DNA of 64,000 nt from Streptomyces xantholiticus (lineage in GTDB: Bacteria; Actinomycetota; Actinomycetes; Streptomycetales; Streptomycetaceae): NCBI RefSeq assembly GCF_014651015.1, contig NZ_BMWB01000009.1:44093-108092 (forward strand), in the 5' to 3' direction. Below the pieces are notes generated by a model, which searched no databases, was not told where the DNA came from, and was given only the letters and a program-made list of their open reading frames with translations. Below, piece by piece: positions 1-8,680 of this stretch. The first letter of the stretch is position 1. The number at the start of each line of letters is the position of its first letter. The translations under genes were made by a program, and so were the position numbers.

Positions 1-23
1 ACCCCCCCCCCCCGACGGGCAAG

Positions 24-599
24 CTACTTCTTGATCTCGTTGAGGCAGAGCACGAACGACTTGCCCGAACTGCGCCTGCCTCCGCTGGTCTGCTCGTAGT
101 AGCCGATGTCGGCCTTGCCTTCGCAGATCGCCGAGTCCGTGGTGTCGGCGTGCACGGAGACCACCTTGAAGGCCGCCTCGGAGCCCCCGCAGTCGACCAC
201 CTGCAGATCGGGGTTGATGTCATTGCCGCTGTTCTTGAGGCAGTCGCCGACCTTGGCGGTGTCCGCGTCGTCCTGGCCCATGAACCAGAACACGGCGAAT
301 GCGATCGCTGCCAGGACGCCTACGACTATCTGGAACTTCATCTTGAGGCTGAGGCGGCTGCGCGTGGGTGCCGGGGGCGGCGGTGGCGGCGCGCCCCACT
401 GCTGCTGAGCCGCCTGCGGCTGCTGCGGATGGCCGTACCCGGGCTGCGGCTGTGCCTGCTGCGGGTAGCCGTATCCCGGCTGCGGCTGGGGCGGCTGCTG
501 CTGGGGGTATCCGTACCCCGGCTGGGGCTGTTGGGGCGGCTGACCGTACGGGCCCGGCTGCCCGTAAGGGCCCTGTCCCTGCTGCGGCGGATATGTCAT
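24..599 (-). CDS. LppU/SCO3897-type membrane-anchored protein with Gln/Pro/Gly/Tyr-rich N-terminus
   Basis: 191 residues. Residues 1-80 are low complexity, with a repeated PQPGYGYPQQ-type unit seen about three times (last copy PQPGYGHPQQ). One membrane segment follows at about 88-108, then a small exported domain of about 80 residues with four cysteines (in GDCLKN, VDCGG, ICEG and VLCLN), spaced as for two disulfides. This layout matches the actinobacterial LppU/SCO3897 family, whose function is unknown. There is no lipobox, so a single-pass membrane protein is more likely than a lipoprotein. The ATG at 597-599 has a purine-rich GGGGGAA upstream on the coding strand. The next gene upstream, an MFS exporter, is on the same strand about 50 nt away. 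Confidence 0.8.
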   Translation of the reverse strand: MTYPPQQGQGPYGQPGPYGQPPQQPQPGYGYPQQQPPQPQPGYGYPQQAQPQPGYGHPQQPQAAQQQWGAPPPPPPAPTRSRLSLKMKFQIVVGVLAAIAFAVFWFMGQDDADTAKVGDCLKNSGNDINPDLQVVDCGGSEAAFKVVSVHADTTDSAICEGKADIGYYEQTSGGRRSSGKSFVLCLNEIKK

Positions 600-647
600 G
601 CGGAGGTTCCCCCGTGAATGTGTGCTCGAATGTTTGACGCGCGCACG

Positions 648-1916
648 CTATAGCACTCGGCCGACATGGCTCCAACGGGCCAGGGTGGCGGCCACTATTG
701 CGTAGATCACCGCCACCATGACGACCAGCGGAACCGACCGGCCGTCAGGAGGGAGCATGAGAGCGGCGATCGCCGCTGCTCCGACGAAGGCGACGTTGAA
801 CAGCACGTCGTAAAGGGAGAAGACCCTGCCACGGAAGGCGTCGTCCACGGACGTCTGCACCACGGTGTCCGTTGCGATCTTCGAGCCCTGGGTGATGAGC
901 CCGAGCATGAATGCGGCGGCAAGTATCGGCTCTGGGGTGAAGGGCAACGCCAGGGCCGGTAGCAGGACGGCGGCGGCTGCCGCGCAGGCCACCATCCATC
1001 CGTACCGGCCGAGTCTTCCGATCGCCCAGGGGGACACCACGGCCGCTGCGAAGAAGCCGGCCCCTGAGAAGGCGAGGGCGAGGCCCAGCAGGGCGAGTCC
1101 GTCCGACTCGTCGGTGGACCATGAGTAGCGGCACAGCATGAGCACCATGACCGTCAGCGCCCCGTAGCAGAAACGCAGCATCGTCATCGCGGCGAGCGCA
1201 TGGGCCGCGTCCAGGCGCCGGCCCAGGTGCCGTAGCCCGTCCAGCAGTCCTCGTGCGGTGGAGGCGAGCGCGGCACCCAGGCGGGGTTGCAGCATGTCCG
1301 GGTCCGGCCCGAGGAGTTCGCGGCCCATGCGCAGCGATGCGAGCGCCGAACAGAGATAGAGCACTGCTCCGAGCAGGACGACCGCGGCGTCCGAGTCGGA
1401 GGCGACCAGCCGCATCAGGAAGGCCAGTCCGCCGCCGGCGGTCGCGGCCAGCGTTCCCGCCGTCGGTGAGAGGGAGTTGGCCATGACGAGACGGTCGGAG
1501 TCGACGACACGCGGCAGGGCTGCCGAGAGTCCGGCCAGGACGAAACGGTTGACGGCGGTCACGGACAACGCAGAGGCATAGAAGAGCCAGTCCGGGACGG
1601 AGGCAAGGATGAGAAGGGCAGTGCAGCCGGCGAGCAGGGCGCGCAGCAGATTCCCGTAGAGGAAGATCTGGCGGCGTTGCCAGCGGTCCAGCAGGACCCC
1701 GGCGAACGGGCCGACGAAGGAGTAAGGGAGGAGCAGCACGGCCATGGCGGAGGCGATCGCTGCCGGGGACGTCTGCTTCTCCGGAGAGAAGACCACGTAT
1801 GTGGCGAGGGCGACCTGGTAGACGCCGTCGGCCGCCTGGGAGAGCAACCGCACGGTCAGCAGTCGGCGGAAGTCCGGCAGGCGCAGGAGTACGCGCAGAT
1901 CACGTACGACGGGCAT
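648..1916 (-). CDS. MFS transporter
   Basis: About 422 residues with roughly 10-12 hydrophobic segments. An early loop, LLDRWQRRQIFLYGN, fits the MFS loop 2-3 signature (G-x-x-x-D-R/K-x-x-R). Probable proton-driven exporter in the inner membrane; the substrate cannot be read from sequence. The longest frame begins at a GTG (1931); I prefer the ATG at 1916, which gives MPVVRDLRVLL. Neither start has a clear Shine-Dalgarno. A strong hairpin immediately upstream (1935-1975) separates it from ino1, so it probably has its own weak promoter or depends on read-through. Confidence 0.8.
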   Translation of the reverse strand: MPVVRDLRVLLRLPDFRRLLTVRLLSQAADGVYQVALATYVVFSPEKQTSPAAIASAMAVLLLPYSFVGPFAGVLLDRWQRRQIFLYGNLLRALLAGCTALLILASVPDWLFYASALSVTAVNRFVLAGLSAALPRVVDSDRLVMANSLSPTAGTLAATAGGGLAFLMRLVASDSDAAVVLLGAVLYLCSALASLRMGRELLGPDPDMLQPRLGAALASTARGLLDGLRHLGRRLDAAHALAAMTMLRFCYGALTVMVLMLCRYSWSTDESDGLALLGLALAFSGAGFFAAAVVSPWAIGRLGRYGWMVACAAAAAVLLPALALPFTPEPILAAAFMLGLITQGSKIATDTVVQTSVDDAFRGRVFSLYDVLFNVAFVGAAAIAALMLPPDGRSVPLVVMVAVIYAIVAATLARWSHVGRVL

Positions 1917-1934
1917 GCGAGTAAGGGTCACACA

Positions 1935-1975
1935 CGCGGAGGGTCCCCGGGGGAACGACCCGGGGACCCTCCGCG
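1935..1975 (-). terminator. Hairpin terminator after ino1
   Basis: Perfect inverted repeat with 17-bp arms (1935-1951 and 1959-1975) around a 7-nt loop. It begins 18 nt past the ino1 stop, with no long T tract, as is usual in Streptomyces. Confidence 0.8.
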
Positions 1976-1992
1976 ACGGCAGGTGGAAACGC

Positions 1993-3075
1993 TTAGCGCT
2001 CGACCTCGCCCTTGATGAACTTCTCGACGCTCTCGCGAGCCACGTCGTCGAAGTACTGCACCGGCGGGGACTTCATGAAGTACGAGGACGCGGAGAGGAT
2101 CGGGCCGCCGATGCCGCGGTCCTTGGCGATCTTCGCGGCGCGCAGGGCGTCAATGATGACACCCGCCGAGTTCGGGGAGTCCCAGACCTCGAGCTTGTAC
2201 TCCAGGTTCAGCGGGACGTCACCGAAGGCACGGCCCTCGAGGCGCACATAGGCCCACTTGCGGTCGTCCAGCCAGGCCACGTAGTCCGACGGGCCGATGT
2301 GGACGTTCTTCTCGCCCAGGTCACGGTCGGGGATCTGCGAGGTGACGGCCTGCGTCTTCGAGATCTTCTTGGACTCCAGGCGCTCACGCTCGAGCATGTT
2401 CTTGAAGTCCATGTTGCCGCCGACGTTCAGCTGCATCGTGCGGTCCAGGATGACACCCCGGTCCTCGAAGAGCTTCGCCATGACGCGGTGCGTGATGGTG
2501 GCACCGACCTGGGACTTGATGTCGTCGCCGACGATCGGGACACCGGCCTCGGTGAACTTGTCCGCCCACTCCTTGGTGCCGGCGATGAAGACCGGAAGAG
2601 CGTTGACGAACGCGACCTTGGCGTCGATGGCGCACTGCGCGTAGTACTTCGCAGCTTCCTCGGAACCGACGGGCAGGTAGCAGACCAGGACGTCGACCTG
2701 CTTGTCCTTGAGGATCTGGACGATGTCGACCGGGGCCTCGGCGGACTCCTCGATGGTCTGGCGGTAGTACTTGCCGAGACCGTCGAGGGTGTGGCCACGC
2801 TGAACGGTGACGCCGGTGTTCGGCACGTCGCAGATCTTGATGGTGTTGTTCTCGCTGGCGCCGATGGCGTCCGACAGGTCGAGGCCGACCTTCTTGGCGT
2901 CCACGTCGAAGGCGGCCACGAACTCCACGTCACGCACGTGGTACTCGCCGAACTGCACGTGCATCAGACCCGGCACCTTGCCGGCCGGGTCGGCGTCCTT
3001 GTAGTACTCGACGCCCTGCACCAGCGAGGCGGCGCAGTTGCCCACGCCGACGATGGCTACGCGAACCGAACCCAT
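1993..3075 (-). CDS. ino1: Inositol-3-phosphate synthase
   Basis: 360 residues. Converts glucose-6-phosphate to 1L-myo-inositol-1-phosphate, the first step to phosphatidylinositol and mycothiol in actinobacteria. The N-terminus VRVAIVGVGNCAASLVQG is the NAD-binding loop of the actinobacterial enzyme. The family core includes a region near VGDDIKSQVGATITHR and a Lys-rich stretch near NMDFKNML. The frame extends 21 codons upstream, but the ATG at 3075 has a GGGAG ribosome site and starts MGSVRVAIVG, as in known homologues. It lies 59 nt downstream of a PadR gene on the same strand and is probably co-transcribed with it under the palindrome at 3885-3919. Confidence 0.93.
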   Translation of the reverse strand: MGSVRVAIVGVGNCAASLVQGVEYYKDADPAGKVPGLMHVQFGEYHVRDVEFVAAFDVDAKKVGLDLSDAIGASENNTIKICDVPNTGVTVQRGHTLDGLGKYYRQTIEESAEAPVDIVQILKDKQVDVLVCYLPVGSEEAAKYYAQCAIDAKVAFVNALPVFIAGTKEWADKFTEAGVPIVGDDIKSQVGATITHRVMAKLFEDRGVILDRTMQLNVGGNMDFKNMLERERLESKKISKTQAVTSQIPDRDLGEKNVHIGPSDYVAWLDDRKWAYVRLEGRAFGDVPLNLEYKLEVWDSPNSAGVIIDALRAAKIAKDRGIGGPILSASSYFMKSPPVQYFDDVARESVEKFIKGEVER

Positions 3076-3134
3076 TCCGGTTGCTCCCTGTGTGATCTCG
3101 GTATTCCGGATGAAACCCTGCGGTGCGCAGGGCC

Positions 3135-3851
3135 TCACTTGGCGGTGTCGTCGGACGGATCCGGCGGGGTGGAGCCGCCGGGAGGTGTCCCTCCAGAAGG
3201 CTCGTCATCCCTGTGCCGGGGCAGGCCGCCCGTCGCTCCAGATGTGTTGTCCTGCTGAGCGGTGCTCTCGGGGGAGGGCCGTCGCTGATCCCGCCCTGCC
3301 CGCTCGCTCTCGATGAGCTCGTTCAGCCAGCGCACTTCACGCTCCACGGATTCCATGCCGTGGCGCTGCAGCTCGAGGGTGTAGTCGTCGAGGCGCTCGC
3401 GGGTGCGGGCCAGCGAGGCGCGCATCTTCTCCAGGCGCTCCTCCAGCCGGCTGCGGCGGCCCTCGAGCACCCGCATCCTTACCTCGCGCTCCGTCTGGCC
3501 GAAGAAGGCGAAGCGTGCCGCGAAGTGCTCGTCCTCCCATGTGTCCGGTCCGGTGTGGGAGAGCAGCTCCTCGAAGTGCTCCTTACCTTCCGCCGTCAAC
3601 CGGTAGACGATCTTGGCTCGTCGGCCCGCGAGAGAGGCGGCGAGGGCGTCCTCGGGAGCGTTCCCCGGTTCCTCGATCAACCAGCCGTTGGCGACCAGCG
3701 TCTTGAGGCAGGGATACAGGGTCCCGTAGCTGAAGGCCCGGAAGATTCCCAGTGACGTGTTGAGCCGTTTGCGCAGCTCGTAACCGTGCATCGGGGCTTC
3801 ACGGAGGAGACCGAGAACGGCGAACTCGAGGATGCCGGAGCGCCTGCTCAC
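3135..3851 (-). CDS. PadR-family transcriptional regulator
   Basis: 238 residues, GTG start with AAGGAGG 5 nt upstream. Residues 6-85 form the winged helix typical of PadR (ILEFAVLGLLREAPMHGYEL, then GTLYPCLKTL). A long helical C-terminal part (about 100-190) resembles the PadR dimerisation region. The final 45 residues are acidic, Pro/Gly-rich and probably disordered. It is upstream of ino1 on the same strand, and a near-perfect operator (3885-3919) sits 33 nt before its start, suggesting autoregulation and control of inositol synthesis. The ligand is unknown. Confidence 0.9.
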   Translation of the reverse strand: MSRRSGILEFAVLGLLREAPMHGYELRKRLNTSLGIFRAFSYGTLYPCLKTLVANGWLIEEPGNAPEDALAASLAGRRAKIVYRLTAEGKEHFEELLSHTGPDTWEDEHFAARFAFFGQTEREVRMRVLEGRRSRLEERLEKMRASLARTRERLDDYTLELQRHGMESVEREVRWLNELIESERAGRDQRRPSPESTAQQDNTSGATGGLPRHRDDEPSGGTPPGGSTPPDPSDDTAK

Positions 3852-3884
3852 AGTCGCCTCCTTCGCCTGGCCCGGTTACTTATG

Positions 3885-3919
3885 TCGTGCTGATGTATCG
3901 ATTCGATACATCAGCACGA
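3885..3919. promoter_or_regulatory. 35-bp perfect palindrome, probable PadR operator
   Basis: Arms of 17 bp (3885-3901 and 3903-3919) around one central base. The core holds ATGT and ACAT half-sites, as in described PadR operators. It lies in the divergent region between padR-ino1 (minus) and the PBP gene (plus), so it could control either or both. Confidence 0.75.
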
Positions 3920-4210
3920 TAGAACGACGCGACTGCTGCGACAAGAGGGGTCATCGTGAGCGGCGTCACATCGTCAATTCGTAGGGGGCGAGTTGCCTGA
4001 TTTGGGGTGAACTTCAGGCCTAGGAGGGTTTTGGCCGTGCGTAGTCTGTGCGGATGCAGACCACCGGGAACCATGTGACGTCCCCAGGCGTCATCGCCGT
4101 GGATGCACAGCGGATAGGTCCTTCGCAGGGCCTGTCCGTGTCCATTTCGGGGGGACCGGAACTCAACTGCCGCTTCCAGGCGTCTCGCCTGCCCGAGGAG
4201 TAGTCGTTCG
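3920..4210. other. Intergenic region upstream of the PBP gene
   Basis: About 290 nt between the palindrome and the PBP start. It should contain the PBP promoter, but I could not assign -35/-10 elements with confidence. A GAGGAG ribosome site sits near 4195, just before the ATG at 4211. I see no further gene here. Confidence 0.5.
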
Positions 4211-6874
4211 ATGAGCGAGCACCGTCGCAAACCGCCGCAGCCACAGGGTGGCGGGCGAGCCGCGGCCAGACGCGCCGCCCAGCAGCCTTCCGGCCGTCGA
4301 GGCGCCCCACTGCGGGGCGCCGCATCGGCCTCTCCCTCCGTTTCCCATGGCGAGGAGCGCCCCTATGGCGGCCGCGCCGCGGCCCGGCGTGCCGCGCAAC
4401 GGGCCGGCGGCCGCCGCGGCGCCGACGGGCACGAGGTTGCCGGCCGGCGCGGCGTACCGGGCAAGAAGCGGCTGATCGACTACCCCCGCCATGACAAGTA
4501 CGGATGGCGTCGCTGGGTGCCATCGTGGAAGCTCGTCACCGGTCTGTTCCTGGGGTTCCTCGCCAGTCTGATGGCGGCGGGGACGATCGCCTACGCCATG
4601 GTCGGCGTCCCCGAGCCGGCCAAGATCGCCGGCGCGCAGAACAACGTCTACTACTGGGGCGACGGCTCGCAGATGGTCGCGACCGGTGGTGAGGTCAACC
4701 GGCAGATCATCGGCATCGACCAGATCCCCGGGGACATGCAGAACGCCGTCATCTCGGCGGAGAACAAGACCTTCCGCAAGGACTCGGGCATCGACCCGAT
4801 GGGCATCGGTCGGGCGCTGTTCAACATGGCCCGGGGCGAGCAGACCCAGGGTGGCTCGACCATCACCCAGCAGTACGTGAAGAACGCGCGGCTGAACAAC
4901 CAGGACCAGACGCTCAGCCGTAAGTTCAAAGAGCTGTTCATCTCCATGAAGATCGACTCGGAGATGGAGAAGTCCGAGATCATGGCGGGCTACCTCAACA
5001 CTTCCTTTTACGGACGTGGCGCCTACGGCATCCAGGCGGCCGCCCGCACGTACTTCAACAAGGACGCCAAGCAACTGAACGCGAGCGAGTGCGCCGTCCT
5101 GGCCTCCCTCCTCAAGGGCGCTACCTACTACGACCCGGCCGGCGCCACCGCCATCGACTCGACGGCGACCAAGGAGGCCAACACCGAGCGGCTGAGGAAG
5201 CGCTGGGGCTGGATCCTCGACGAGATGGTCAAGGACGGGCACCTGAAACCCGCGGAACGCCAGACGTACACCGAGCTCCCCACAGTGCAGAAGCCCCGTA
5301 AGAACGCGCAGCTCAGCGGTCAGATCGGTTATCTGGTCGACCTGGCCAAGGCCAACTTCGTCAACAAGAACACCGAGGGAATCACTGCCGAGGACCTCAC
5401 CAAGGGCGGCTACGAGATCCACACGACCTTCGACAAGAAGAAGGTCGCCGAGCTCGAGAAGGCCGTCAAGAAGGTCATCGACGAGAACATCGACCCGAAG
5501 AAGCGTCCCAAGACGGACACCCACGTGCAGTTCGGTGGTGCTTCGGTCGATCCCCGGACGGGACAGATCGTCGCGATCTACGGCGGTGAGGATGCGACGA
5601 AGCACTTCACCAACAACGCCGACGCGACGGGCGCACAGGTCGGCTCGACGTTCAAGCCGTTCGTGCTCGCTGCTGCCATGCGTGACGGTGTCCGAGACCC
5701 CGAGCTCGGTGCGGAGCAGGGGGCCGACACCCGCCGAATCGTCGATCCCGACAAGAGCCGGTACAACGGCAAGAACAAGCTCAAGATCAGGAACTGGGAC
5801 GGTTCCGTCTGGCAGAACGAGGAAGGCAAGGAGTGGCTCCAGACCAACGACGGTCAGGAGAACTACGGCAACATCAGCCTCCGCGAAGCCATGATCCACT
5901 CTGCCAACTCCCCCTATGTGCAGCTCGGTATGGACATCGGCATCCCGCAGGTCAGGGAGGCGGCCATCGACGCGGGGCTGCTCGAGTCCAGCCTGGCCAA
6001 GTCGAACGTGCCGTCCTTCTCGCTCGGCATCTCCGAACCGAGTGCCATCCGTATGGCCGGTGCCTACGGGACCTTCGCCGCCGAGGGCGAGCAGCGTGAG
6101 CCGTACTCGGTGAAGTTCGTCGAGCACGAGGGGGTGAAGGTCTACGAACACGAGGAGCAGGCCGAGCAGGCCTTCGACGAGAACGTCGCCAACAACGTGA
6201 CCGATGTGCTCAGGGATGTCGTCGACGACGAGGAGGGCACCGGTAAGAACGCCCGGCTCCCCGGACGTCAGGTCGCCGGCAAGACCGGTACGACCGACGG
6301 CAACAAGTCGGCATGGTTCGTCGGCTACACGCCGCAGCTGTCGACGGCGATCGACATGTACCGCCTGGACGACAACGAGAAGAACAAGAAGCGCGAGTTC
6401 CTCGAGATGTACGGCACCGGTGACCAGAACAAGATCCACGGTGCGTCGTTCCCGTCCGAGATCTGGCAGGACTACATGTCGAACGCCCTCAAGGGCACGA
6501 AGATCATGGAGTTCCCCGAGCCGGAGCCCATCGACGGCGAGGCGGTCTTCGGTGGCGGCGCGGTCAGTCCCAAGCCGACCCCGAGCAGCTCTCCCTCCGA
6601 ATCCCCGTCCTCGAGCCCCTCGGAGTCCCCGTCCCAGTCCCCGTCGAAGACTCCGGGGCGGCCTTCGGAGTCCTGCAACCCGTGGGAGGACTGGACCTGC
6701 GGCGTCGACGGTGGTACCAGCACCGGCACCGATCAGGGCGGCGACAACGGCGGCGTGACGACCAGCCCGTCGACAACACCCGACAGTGACGGCGGCACGG
6801 ACACCGGTGGAAACGGCAACACCGGCGGGAACGGCAACTCCGGCGGTGGCCTCTTCGGGGGCTCGGACGGCTGA
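4211..6874 (+). CDS. Bifunctional class A penicillin-binding protein
   Basis: 887 residues. Polymerises and crosslinks peptidoglycan on the outer face of the membrane. Residues 1-100 form a basic, Arg/Ala/Gly/Pro-rich cytoplasmic tail; the membrane segment is near 108-133. The glycosyltransferase (GT51) domain has SAENKTF with the catalytic Glu near 182 and GGSTITQQ near 215. The transpeptidase domain has the active serine in GSTFKPF near 477, SANSPY near 563 and AGKTGT near 690. The C-terminal 100 residues are Ser/Pro/Thr- then Gly/Asn-rich, with a Cys pair in CNPWEDWTC. The following genes, GT87-like, alanine-racemase-like and FemX, also concern the envelope. Confidence 0.95.
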   Translation: MSEHRRKPPQPQGGGRAAARRAAQQPSGRRGAPLRGAASASPSVSHGEERPYGGRAAARRAAQRAGGRRGADGHEVAGRRGVPGKKRLIDYPRHDKYGWRRWVPSWKLVTGLFLGFLASLMAAGTIAYAMVGVPEPAKIAGAQNNVYYWGDGSQMVATGGEVNRQIIGIDQIPGDMQNAVISAENKTFRKDSGIDPMGIGRALFNMARGEQTQGGSTITQQYVKNARLNNQDQTLSRKFKELFISMKIDSEMEKSEIMAGYLNTSFYGRGAYGIQAAARTYFNKDAKQLNASECAVLASLLKGATYYDPAGATAIDSTATKEANTERLRKRWGWILDEMVKDGHLKPAERQTYTELPTVQKPRKNAQLSGQIGYLVDLAKANFVNKNTEGITAEDLTKGGYEIHTTFDKKKVAELEKAVKKVIDENIDPKKRPKTDTHVQFGGASVDPRTGQIVAIYGGEDATKHFTNNADATGAQVGSTFKPFVLAAAMRDGVRDPELGAEQGADTRRIVDPDKSRYNGKNKLKIRNWDGSVWQNEEGKEWLQTNDGQENYGNISLREAMIHSANSPYVQLGMDIGIPQVREAAIDAGLLESSLAKSNVPSFSLGISEPSAIRMAGAYGTFAAEGEQREPYSVKFVEHEGVKVYEHEEQAEQAFDENVANNVTDVLRDVVDDEEGTGKNARLPGRQVAGKTGTTDGNKSAWFVGYTPQLSTAIDMYRLDDNEKNKKREFLEMYGTGDQNKIHGASFPSEIWQDYMSNALKGTKIMEFPEPEPIDGEAVFGGGAVSPKPTPSSSPSESPSSSPSESPSQSPSKTPGRPSESCNPWEDWTCGVDGGTSTGTDQGGDNGGVTTSPSTTPDSDGGTDTGGNGNTGGNGNSGGGLFGGSDG

Positions 6875-6934
6875 GAGTGACGTACGAGTGCCGCTGACGG
6901 CCGACGTCTGACGGCGCTCGCCCGCACCGCCCAC

Positions 6935-6996
6935 GAGGGCCGCCGCACCCGGGAAGGCGCGCAACGATTGCGCCGATCACCGGGGCGGCGGCCCTC
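6935..6996 (+). terminator. Long-loop inverted repeat after the PBP gene
   Basis: 12-bp perfect arms (6935-6946 and 6985-6996) separated by 38 nt, lying between the PBP stop and the next gene. Possible terminator or structured leader; the loop is long, so confidence is low. Confidence 0.4.
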
Positions 6997-7023
6997 GCCG
7001 TATCCCCCACCCCGTACGGCAGG

Positions 7024-8574
7024 ATGTGCACCATGCCCAGCGCAGAAGAGACGAGCGTGTACGAGGAACGGTCCGACGCACGCCCCGCCCCGTCCGAGGT
7101 ACGTCCCACACGGCGTGACCGGGTCGCCACGGCCGGCAGCGAGCTGATCGGCGGCCCGGCCGGACGCTGGGCAGTGCGCAGCGGCAACAGCCGGTTCACG
7201 CCGGTGCATGTGGTGGCGCTCGTCGCCATCGGCATGTTCGCGCTCGGCATGGTGCAGAAGCTGCCCTGCTACAACTGGGCCTGGTTCAGGGGGACGAGCT
7301 CGCAGTACACCCATGCCTGCTACTCGGACATCCCCCACCTGTTCGTGGGCCGTGGCTTCTCCGAGGGCCTGATCGCCTACTTCGACCGGCTCCCCGGCGA
7401 CATGGAGTACCTCGAGTACCCCGTGCTGACCGGCGTCTTCATGCAGGTCGCTTCCTGGATCAGCCATGTGGGCGGCAGCTCGGGCCAGAACCAGCAGCAG
7501 CTGTACTGGATGATCAACGCGGGCATGTTGATGATCTGTGCCGCGGTCATCGCCGTCTGTGCCGCCCGCACCCATCGCCGGCGCCCTTGGGACGCCCTGC
7601 TCGTCGCCCTGGCACCGGCCTTCGCGCTCACCGCCACCATCAACTGGGATCTGCTCGCGGTGGCGCTGACCGCGGCTGCGATGCTGATGTGGTCACGCGG
7701 CAGGCCGCTCGCGTTCGGCGTCCTCATCGGACTGGCGACCGCCGCCAAGCTCTACCCCGTGCTGCTGCTCGGTCCTCTGCTGGTCCTGTGCTGGCGGGCC
7801 GGTAAATGGCGCGAATTCACCGTGGCGACGATCGCCGCGGCCGCGGCCTGGCTCGCCGTCAATCTGCCGGTGATGCTGCTCGCACCGGAGGGTTGGAAGA
7901 AGTTCTATTCCTTCAGCCAGGAACGGCAGATCGACTTCGGCTCGTTCTGGCTGATCATCACGCAGCGTACCGGCGACTCGATCGATGTCGAGAAGGTCAA
8001 CACCTACGCCACCCTGCTGATGCTCCTCGCCTGCGCCGGCATCGGCCTGCTCATTCTGCGGGCTCCCCGCCGCCCCCGCTTCGCCCAGGTCGCCTTCCTG
8101 GTCGTGGCCGCGTTCATCCTCACGAACAAGGTCTACTCGCCGCAGTACGTGCTGTGGCTGATTCCGCTGGCCGCCCTGGCCCGCCCGCGCTGGCGTGACT
8201 TCCTGGTCTGGCAGGCGTGCGAAGTCATGTACTACCTCGGGATCTGGATGTACCTGGCGTACACGACCAGCCCCAAGCACCAGGGACTGCCGGCCGAGGG
8301 CTACCAACTGGCCATCGCGCTGCATCTGCTCGGGACGCTGTATCTCTGCGCCGTGATCGTGCGCGACGCCCTCATGCCGGAACGCGACGGTGTACGCCAG
8401 GACGGCTCGGACGACCCCGGTGGCGGCGTACTCGACGGCGCGCCCGACGTGTTCGTCCTGGGGGCGGCGGCGTATCCGCCGCGCCATGCCGCACACGCCG
8501 AGGAAGGGCCGCGCGTGGAGTGGGGCGCCTCCCTGGCCGGCGGCGGGGAGACAGGGCCGCGACCGTCGGCCTGA
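7024..8574 (+). CDS. GT87-like (DUF2029) polytopic glycosyltransferase
   Basis: 516 residues with about ten membrane segments. After the first segment comes a large extracytoplasmic loop (about 80-125). The central part, including GLATAAKLYPVLLLGPLL, matches the actinobacterial GT87/DUF2029 polyprenyl-phosphate-dependent mannosyltransferase-like superfamily. Probably adds a sugar to an envelope lipid or glycan from a polyprenyl donor; acceptor unknown. The last 75 residues are hydrophilic and Gly/Pro/Asp-rich. Start may be the ATG at 7024 or 7033; a purine stretch GGCAGGA fits 7033 slightly better. Confidence 0.82.
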   Translation: MCTMPSAEETSVYEERSDARPAPSEVRPTRRDRVATAGSELIGGPAGRWAVRSGNSRFTPVHVVALVAIGMFALGMVQKLPCYNWAWFRGTSSQYTHACYSDIPHLFVGRGFSEGLIAYFDRLPGDMEYLEYPVLTGVFMQVASWISHVGGSSGQNQQQLYWMINAGMLMICAAVIAVCAARTHRRRPWDALLVALAPAFALTATINWDLLAVALTAAAMLMWSRGRPLAFGVLIGLATAAKLYPVLLLGPLLVLCWRAGKWREFTVATIAAAAAWLAVNLPVMLLAPEGWKKFYSFSQERQIDFGSFWLIITQRTGDSIDVEKVNTYATLLMLLACAGIGLLILRAPRRPRFAQVAFLVVAAFILTNKVYSPQYVLWLIPLAALARPRWRDFLVWQACEVMYYLGIWMYLAYTTSPKHQGLPAEGYQLAIALHLLGTLYLCAVIVRDALMPERDGVRQDGSDDPGGGVLDGAPDVFVLGAAAYPPRHAAHAEEGPRVEWGASLAGGGETGPRPSA

Positions 8575-8680
8575 GTCCGGACGCTCTTCGAGGGCGCTCC
8601 CCCGGGCCCTCTCCGGTCCGGCGCCCGCCCCACAGTCAAACGGTCCTTCGTCGGGATCAGGTCAGACCCCACGAGAGGCC

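Noticed and set aside
430..560. Short direct repeats as a CRISPR array
   Set aside because: They encode Gln/Pro/Gly/Tyr units within a protein; no spacers of constant length and no cas genes.
1915..3258. 447-codon plus-strand frame opposite ino1
   Set aside because: Shadow frame of a high-GC gene; residues are Arg/Val/Asp/Leu-biased with no family features, while the minus strand is clearly ino1.
4163..6964. 933-codon minus-strand frame opposite the PBP gene
   Set aside because: Antisense shadow; the plus strand has all PBP motifs.
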